Shown one piece after another: positions 8,918-11,380 of a DNA stretch of 11,380 bases. The stretch covers positions 1-11,380 of the forward strand of contig JAAMPI010001689.1 in the NCBI GenBank assembly GCA_013054445.1. Direction: 5' to 3'. Both the position numbers and the translations under genes were made by a program. The stretch is from Cudoniella acicularis (Eukaryota > Ascomycota > Leotiomycetes > Helotiales > Helotiaceae). The number at the start of each line of letters is the position of its first letter. The first letter of the stretch is position 1. The notes under the pieces were generated by a model. It was not told the origin of the DNA. It saw nothing but the letters and a program-made list of their open reading frames with translations, and searched no databases.

Positions 8918-10342
8918 TTAAAGCAATAACCAGCTAATTCCCACAACCACCAGAGCTGCGATCATCGCTCCTCTCCCAGCAGTCTGCAGTGTTCTTTCTC
9001 CACCACTAGTAACCACACCACAGCAGGGCCGGTTATAAGTGACATTGTTGTATTTCGCTGCAACCTCAAACACACTCCCATCTCCAACATTGTAGTAGTC
9101 GACATTGAGGAACTTTGGCGGATAATTCCAAGTGTCATTGCACTGCTGAGCACTCAACCCCAAAGACCCGAAGCCGGTGACATTATTAGTCACATTCAAA
9201 AGCGGAATATTCGGAACCAGAAGACTATTTCCCAAAATATTGATATCGTAATTGAGATTGTGGTTCGTCATATACAACCTATTCTTCGTATCTCCCTCAT
9301 TAAGGTCCGGTGGGCGCTGAACAGTGCAGGGAAAAGAACGATTCGTAGGATCGAAAGGCGTTTCCCACATTTGGGAGAACTCATCGAGAATCCAAGGAAC
9401 GGCGGTTTGGTTCGCTTCGTAGTCCATGAACATAACGATACGCTTCCCTGTGAGGATCATTGAGGCTAGAGTTGGCCAGTCGTTGATGCCCATGGGGATC
9501 TTGGGTGGTTCGTAGGCGAATTGCACCAGACCTGTGGATTCGATGAAAGGGACGTAGCTTTGAACGGTGCTGTAGTTTCCGTTTTCTAGTAGAATGGTAA
9601 CTACGTCATATGGATGGCTGGCTACCCAAGTATAGACTTCCCCAAGATAAGTCGTTATTGGTCCAGCGTCGAGGACATCGCATGAGGTGTGGCAGAAATG
9701 AGGAGTGTTGTTGACGAAATGCATCTGGCCTTGCAATAATCGGATGCCATCATCCAATTGAGTAGTGACTGGTAGAGCTTGATTCGCAGCTGCATTTCCT
9801 GACTTGACGAAAGGAGAGTTGTGTGCTGAGACTTCGGTGATATTGCCATATTTGCGGTAACAAAATTCCGGATAATTGTTGCAAGGTGTGGTGTTTCTGG
9901 CTTCTGCGGCGGAAGATGTCGAAGTACGTGATGAACTTGCAGTACCGTTCAACGAGACTGAAGATGTACGGGCAGAGCCTTGAAGAACAAGCTGGGATGA
10001 AGTTGTTGATGACTGACTGGATGTGCCAGTGGTATTACTCCCTATGGCAGTCTCAATGCCAAATATTGTCGTCGATCCAAGGGTGGTTATGCGTGTGGAA
10101 GAGCCACTGCTTATTGTGGAGACTATTGGGGATGTCGTTATTGCGGAAGAGGTCGTTGTGGTTGGTATTGTAATGGTCGAAGCATATGAAATATAATTGC
10201 CTGTCGGAGTAGCCTCTTCAGAGACGCCAGTTAATGCTGTTGTGTCGGCACTGCTGGAACTCGAGGAAGAATCCGAACTAGATTGAGCCTTTGCCGTTAT
10301 GGCAAAGAGCAAGGCGTAAGGGAGGATTTTTGAGGAGTACAT
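8918..10342 (-). CDS. GPI-anchored secreted PLC-like phosphodiesterase
   Basis: Single-exon gene of 474 aa. Residues 1-19 form a signal peptide (MYSSKILPYALLFAITAKA, likely cut before Q20). Residues 20-150 are a Ser/Thr-rich stalk suited to O-glycosylation. The catalytic part, about 154-440, resembles the fungal PLC-like phosphodiesterase (PI-PLC X-type TIM-barrel) family: VSAHNSPF carries the first candidate catalytic His (174), DDGIRLLQGQ carries Arg201, and HFCHTSCD carries the second candidate His (218, or 215), followed by the family-like DVVTILLEN. Several N-x-S/T sites and paired cysteines fit an extracellular protein. The C-terminal 17-19 residues are hydrophobic (GAMIAALVVVGISWLLL) after a small-residue stretch (TSGG), as in a GPI-attachment signal. 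The start has A at -3. Substrate is unknown; phosphoinositide or GPI-type lipids are the family expectation only. Asn175 stands where bacterial PI-PLCs have Asp next to the His, so activity may differ. Confidence 0.88.
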   Translation of the reverse strand: MYSSKILPYALLFAITAKAQSSSDSSSSSSSADTTALTGVSEEATPTGNYISYASTITIPTTTTSSAITTSPIVSTISSGSSTRITTLGSTTIFGIETAIGSNTTGTSSQSSTTSSQLVLQGSARTSSVSLNGTASSSRTSTSSAAEARNTTPCNNYPEFCYRKYGNITEVSAHNSPFVKSGNAAANQALPVTTQLDDGIRLLQGQMHFVNNTPHFCHTSCDVLDAGPITTYLGEVYTWVASHPYDVVTILLENGNYSTVQSYVPFIESTGLVQFAYEPPKIPMGINDWPTLASMILTGKRIVMFMDYEANQTAVPWILDEFSQMWETPFDPTNRSFPCTVQRPPDLNEGDTKNRLYMTNHNLNYDINILGNSLLVPNIPLLNVTNNVTGFGSLGLSAQQCNDTWNYPPKFLNVDYYNVGDGSVFEVAAKYNNVTYNRPCCGVVTSGGERTLQTAGRGAMIAALVVVGISWLLL

Positions 10343-11380
10343 CTTAAAGGTATGGGTGCTATCGCGAGGCTGACGTGCTCAACAACCGGTGACCCACAAC
10401 ACACCTCGATTCAGAACAACTCGGACGTGAGGGTTATTATTATCCGCAGAAGCCCATGGGGAAGGATGGAGGTCTTCAAAAGGCCTCGGGGAACTCGCGG
10501 AATGTCGACGTCAACAAGCTAGATCGACTCTAGAGCACTGCTTAATCTTGGACTCTTGGGGAGTCTGCAAGCAATAAAGTTATCGTCTCCCAAAAAAAAA
10601 GTGGAAAATATTCAGAGCTATGGGGAGATGACGTAGTGGCGCCGGGAGTATCGGCGGGAAGTCAACCCCAAGCAACTAGAAGCATTAACGTCGATTCGAG
10701 GCCGAACTGTTTCAAATATTTCGGATTTGGATCGTCTCAACCTGCCAGCAGAACTTGACGATAGCCACGATGGTGCCAAGTGGACAAAATGTGAGAAAAG
10801 TTTGATACTTCTTTATTTGACAAATACGGGTGCTACAAACAAAACGGCTCTGCCAGATTGCCAATGCTTGTCGTTCGTTATGACAGGCATCTCGGTAATT
10901 TCGTCACCATGGAGGCTGAGTAAGTGCTGCTCTGGGGAGCGCTCAGCGTAGCCGTAACCTTACGAGATTTCCGCAGGGTCCACACGTTTCCCCCTTCTCT
11001 TTTGAGGCAAAACATTGGGAGAAACATTTGAAGCACGCACCGCGGTACGAGGTGGTGCAGAGCGACGCGTCCTGAAGGGCTTCTAAGACAGGCTCAGCGT
11101 GACAAAATTCTGAGCAGTGGAGCATGTCGAACTGTCTGGATTCCTCAAAAGCGAAGTGCTTCGTAAAGATCTACACCAGGGGTCTCGCTGTCCGATGGAT
11201 TTCAGGGGAGGAGAGGCTGGAATTGGGCACACTGTGCCTTTTTTCCGGCACATTTTCAGCGAATAATCAGCGCTGTACAGCGCCTGCCGAGCGGCATTCA
11301 GCCACACAAAGGCTAGGATGACGTCTAATGCTTAGGCATGGCACTTTCGGAACATAATCTCTGAGCTCAAAAAGATCTTT
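10343..11380. other. Upstream region of the PLC-like gene, no other gene seen
   Basis: About 1 kb without a convincing coding region (longest frames about 74 codons, no recognisable features). It should include the promoter of the minus-strand PLC-like gene, though I see no clear TATA box close to its start. ATGACGTA (CRE-like) occurs at about 10627 in the plus orientation. No tRNA or repeat family was recognised. Confidence 0.5.

Noticed and set aside
11270..11283. Perfect 14-bp palindrome GCGCTGTACAGCGC
   Set aside because: Roughly one perfect 14-bp palindrome is expected by chance in a window of this size, and nothing around it suggests a function.
10727..11321. Small open frames on both strands near the right edge
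   Set aside because: All are about 60-75 codons with no recognisable motif, signal or splice structure.

Overview
The window looks like nuclear DNA of a filamentous ascomycete (Pezizomycotina). The evidence is a 46-nt GT-AG intron with a CACTAAC branch site, long intergenic spacers, pyrimidine-rich leader sequence, and two protein types typical of that group: a GPI-anchored PLC-like phosphodiesterase and a very large low-complexity Ser/Arg/Pro-rich protein. A leotiomycete (Botrytis/Sclerotinia-like) origin is my guess from general composition and protein style. It is not demonstrated.

Layout. 1-1264: no gene. This stretch holds a TATA-like box, an imperfect hairpin, several short tandem repeats and the 3' flank of the first gene. 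7033-1265 (minus): one large gene of about 1,900 codons. It is read from a long first exon (7033-3090), a 46-nt intron (3089-3044) and a last exon (3043-1265). Inside the long exon the frame changes at about 4496-4538, which fits one missing base, so the gene shows up as two overlapping open frames (ATGA overlap). 7034-8917: no further protein gene. It holds the leader and promoter of the large gene, including a possible 14-codon upstream ORF whose stop overlaps the main start as TAATG, and the 3' flank of the next gene. 10342-8918 (minus): an intronless, secreted, probably GPI-anchored PLC-like phosphodiesterase of 474 aa. 10343-11380: upstream region of that gene, with no other gene seen.

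How the genes relate. Both genes are on the minus strand about 1.9 kb apart, and nothing in the sequence ties their functions together. The large protein is mostly disordered, with five separate Ala/Gly-rich hydrophobic segments, RS-type basic patches, a conserved-looking helical module near its C-terminal third and an SxIP-like motif near the end. That suggests a cytoplasmic scaffold or tether rather than an enzyme. The PLC-like protein would act at the cell surface. I see no mobile element, CRISPR array, rRNA or tRNA that I can support, and no multi-gene system. The least described item is the large scaffold-like protein.
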